From Symbiodinium kawagutii (Eukaryota; Sar; Dinophyceae; Suessiales; Symbiodiniaceae), in assembly GCA_009767595.1 (NCBI GenBank), contig VSDK01027261.1, forward strand, positions 164,719 through 228,718: 64,000 nt of DNA, given 5' to 3'. The position numbers and the translations under genes were made by a program. A model generated the notes under the pieces. The model saw only the letters and a list, made by a program, of their open reading frames with translations, did no database searches and had not been told where the DNA came from. Below are positions 61,221 to 64,000 of the stretch, piece after piece. How positions within the stretch are numbered: position 1 is the first letter of the stretch; the number at the start of each line of letters is the position of its first letter.

Positions 61221-63530
61221 GCGAAAAGTCAAACCATTAGATACCAATGGTTGCCATCCCCATGGTGACGGATATCCAAACGGAATACTCAATGGACCCC
61301 ATGGATATGCTTGCGTTGGTGAGCTCGCTGATCAATGATCAATTGACATTGGTGAGAAGTGAATTGAATGAATTACCAGTACTTCCCATTACAGTATTCA
61401 CTACCAATCTGGATTTACCGGTAGTGAATAGCAGTTACTGCAAACTGCTCGAACAACTGATGATAAATGATAACCGTTCAATGATGCTTGGCAAATTCTT
61501 GCCAAAGCTCAACAGTTTGGTCATGGGCACATTCACCAAGAATGCGGGGATGCGTAACTTCCAAGCCACTCAAAAACTGTGTCTTGTGGCTTCAGCAGTT
61601 CAAATCGGTCATTTGCAACAATGAAGAATCAGGAAGAATCAAATACAAACCTAAGCCTAATGATCCAAATGATTCCTTTAATTGCTTTCAGAGAACACTG
61701 GGGGCATAGTTCATCAACACATTGTATCATGAGTTTCTTACGAAGTTCCTAAAACGATGAGCTGAAAGACCTGAATAAGCATCAGTAAGGATCCTTAGTA
61801 AGCATCCTTAGTAAGCATCCTTAGTAAGCATCCTCAGCCTCCATAAGGATCGTACCTGAGTTGCTTTTCTCTGGAGAACCTGAGACCTGGGAGCTGGCGC
61901 ACCTTCTTCTCTTCGAGCACCCGAAGTGCGCCCAGTGACTCCCAGGTACTGGCGGCTAAGCGACCTGGCGGCTAAGCGACCTGGGAGACACCCTGAAGTA
62001 AGAAGTTAAAATGGATGAAAATAGGTGAAAATAGATGAACATAGAAGCTCATTTAGAAAGTCAACAAATAACCCCTTGCAAGTAATTGAGTCAACAAGAA
62101 CATTTGAGAAATCAGTCATAAAAGATATATAAATTAGTTTTAAATTCAAATGAATAAGTAAACTTTTAGAGTATTGAGTTGATATATCTGAATTTTGAAT
62201 AAAACATAACATTGCGTGAAAATGGCTCTGTTTAGTATTGAGTGAATGAATGGTCGACAACCATGTTTAATAGTCGCTGATGCAAAATGATGGTTGGTGC
62301 ATGGTTAATAGCGGGGTCAACTATCATTTAAAGTCGTGGCCAAACATGGTCAGGAAGGGTTATAGAAATGAAGAACAGTCAGAGTCATAACTCTCGCGTT
62401 CATGGGACATCCTCATCAATAAAGGAAGTCAGTATCTACTGTAATCCCAAAAATAATCTCATGACAAACTACGGTACAAAGGGCAAGGTGTTGGTTCGTG
62501 AGACATTGTAGTGATCACAGTTGGTCATTTCAAGGAAGTAGTCATTTGAGCGATGTGGCTAGAATTGATATTCATGCAGAAATTCCATGATCAAATGGTC
62601 GACCATGGCTACATTCAACGGTTGCGAGCAGTCCTACCGCTGGAAAAACGTCGACAAAGCATAATACTCGCAACCCTTTCATCGCTGGAATTATTAGTTA
62701 TCCATTACTACGTAATTGTAATCCCCTCCGAGCCGAACAGTTCAGCAATTACGGGTTGCATGTAACTTGCCATCCAGAACCAACAGACCCCAAACAACAT
62801 ATATACCAAAGCCATTCTCTAAAGCCCAAGAAGGATGACTTGGAACATCAATTGTCAACCTTCGATGGTAGTCCGTAACTGCTCGCTTCTTCTTCTTCTT
62901 CTTCTTATTCTTCTTCTTCTTTTCCTCCTCGTCCTTCTTTTTATCACCCGCTTGACTGGAGCAAGCTGCAACAACAACCTGTGCACAGTCAGCAAGTTGT
63001 TTGTGAGACACGTGTGGGCAAATGAGTTCTTGCGTTGGTGCAAGCCACCACTGGTCAGGGATTTCTTTCATTAGCAGCGATAGATCCCTTCAAAAAAAAT
63101 GAATGAGTAATAAGTATACTTGTTTCACAATGATTACCGCCATCATTAGCCAACATCAACATTAACAGCAATACTAGATCACTAACAATATTATAGATCA
63201 TCGTGATTAACGTTCATTGAATTTGATAATGGAATACTGGTTGGTGGCATTATACTTCACAAATCTATACACATCTTAGCAATGATCATGGCAATCATTT
63301 ACATTCATTATCCATAGCCATAGCTATATTAACATCCATTCACATTATTTGTTGAACAGCAAACGCAAAGCATTCATTAACCATAATCAAAGCCATTCAT
63401 TAGTGCGACCGCCATCTTCATGAATGGTTTGTTAACCATTCATTAACCACCATTCATTTCACCATTATGGTGATCGCACTAACCTTTCATTAGCCATCAT
63501 TAACCACCGTTCATTCACCGCAGCCTTCAC
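61221..63530. other. AT-rich DNA with short repeats, no gene seen
   Basis: Three to four copies of an AGTAAGCATCCTT unit lie at 61790-61835. CCTGGCGGCTAAGCGA is duplicated near 61955-61985. A TTC-rich tract spans 62885-62930. Confidence 0.45.
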
Positions 63531-63655
63531 CAGGTCTCCGCGCCTGCCATCTCGGCGGCGGTCTGGGCTTCCGCCGGGCCCGGCAGGCTGGGAGCAGGGC
63601 CACCGTAATCTGCAGGCAAGTTCTCGCCCACCAAACGCAGCATGAGAGCTGGGAC
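63531..63655 (-). CDS. Probable Sec14/CRAL-TRIO domain exon
   Basis: Acceptor GGCTCCCTCCAG| and donor ACCTG|GTGAAG enclose 125 bp in one open frame. It reads VPALMLRLVGENLPADYGG, then PAPSLPGPAEAQTAAEMAG. The LxxENLPxxYGG pattern is typical of the C-terminal end of the CRAL-TRIO lipid-binding fold of Sec14-like proteins. An AG|GC donor at 63543-63542 would shorten it by 13 bp. The gene would run on the minus strand with upstream exons beyond the window; partner exons downstream were not found. Confidence 0.5.
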
Positions 63656-64000
63656 CTGGAGGGAGCCCAAATGGATAGCTCCAAAATGATAGCATTTAAG
63701 GGATAGATGAACCTTAAAGATGAGTTTCAAATAAGGATTTAAGATGATTTGAAATATTAGCATTTGAGGGATTCTATCAGCAAATAATATTGTAAAGGTG
63801 TAACTTGGTTGTTCGGTGGCTAACAATCATTCACGGACTGCTGGGTGATGCATTTTTTGATGGTCTCCTCGGCGGATTCAATTTGGCTACACGTTTGAAA
63901 AGGCTGATTCGCGTTGGTTCATGAGAGCTGGTAAGCTGAGCATGCTTATGAACAATGGTTTAATGCGTGTGAATCGCACTGCCAAGAAGATGGTTCAATC
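63656..64000. other. AT-rich DNA, nothing seen
   Basis: No ORF, repeat or RNA gene was recognised; it may be intron of the candidate Sec14-like gene. Confidence 0.4.

Noticed and set aside
1-64000. Dinoflagellate spliced-leader gene, rRNA or tRNA genes
   Set aside because: I looked for the spliced-leader core, B-box motifs and rRNA-like blocks by eye and found none; a covariance-model scan would be needed to exclude them.

Overview
The window looks like nuclear DNA of a dinoflagellate, most likely a Symbiodiniaceae alga. The reasons are a retroelement with a cytosine-5 DNA methyltransferase domain (a combination published for dinoflagellates), widely spaced short exons with many GC-AG as well as GT-AG introns, plant-type TTTAGGG interstitial telomere repeats, and very abundant tandem repeats. 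I saw no bacterial or viral gene organisation. A run of Ns at 56724-56829 is an assembly gap.

Bases 1-8540 hold one decayed retroelement read on the minus strand. In its 5' to 3' order it has an SR-rich gag-like ORF (8515-7124), a pol N-terminal ORF that overlaps it in the -1 frame (7126-6246), an in-frame stop, the reverse-transcriptase fingers and palm with a frameshift (6245-5652), a 2.7-kb repeat-filled insert with 10-bp terminal inverted repeats (5658-2949), and then an uninterrupted 867-codon stretch (2933-334). That stretch encodes the rest of the RT and an RNase H into which a whole C5-DNA methyltransferase is inserted. A tyrosine-recombinase ORF overlaps the pol end in another frame and runs off the window (350-1). 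The layout is DIRS-like.

From about 38.4 kb down to 12.65 kb on the minus strand I reconstruct a host gene for an ankyrin-repeat protein, which no long ORF reveals. It has at least eleven short exons of 28-149 bp that rebuild ankyrin helices across their junctions. Exon phases agree at the junctions I can test, and about half the donors are GC. Four or five weaker exons lie further downstream. Other isolated candidate exons include a likely Sec14/CRAL-TRIO exon at 63531-63655 (minus) and strong-splice-site candidates at 14306-14371 and 42786-42852 (plus).

The remaining sequence is AT-rich and dominated by repeats: a 3.4-kb satellite of 23-bp units (47447-50832, about 147 copies, 114 of them nearly identical), many microsatellites and minisatellites, an interstitial telomere tract (19243-19328) and a palindromic foldback element (29262-29425). 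Most long ORFs in the window are artefacts of these repeats.
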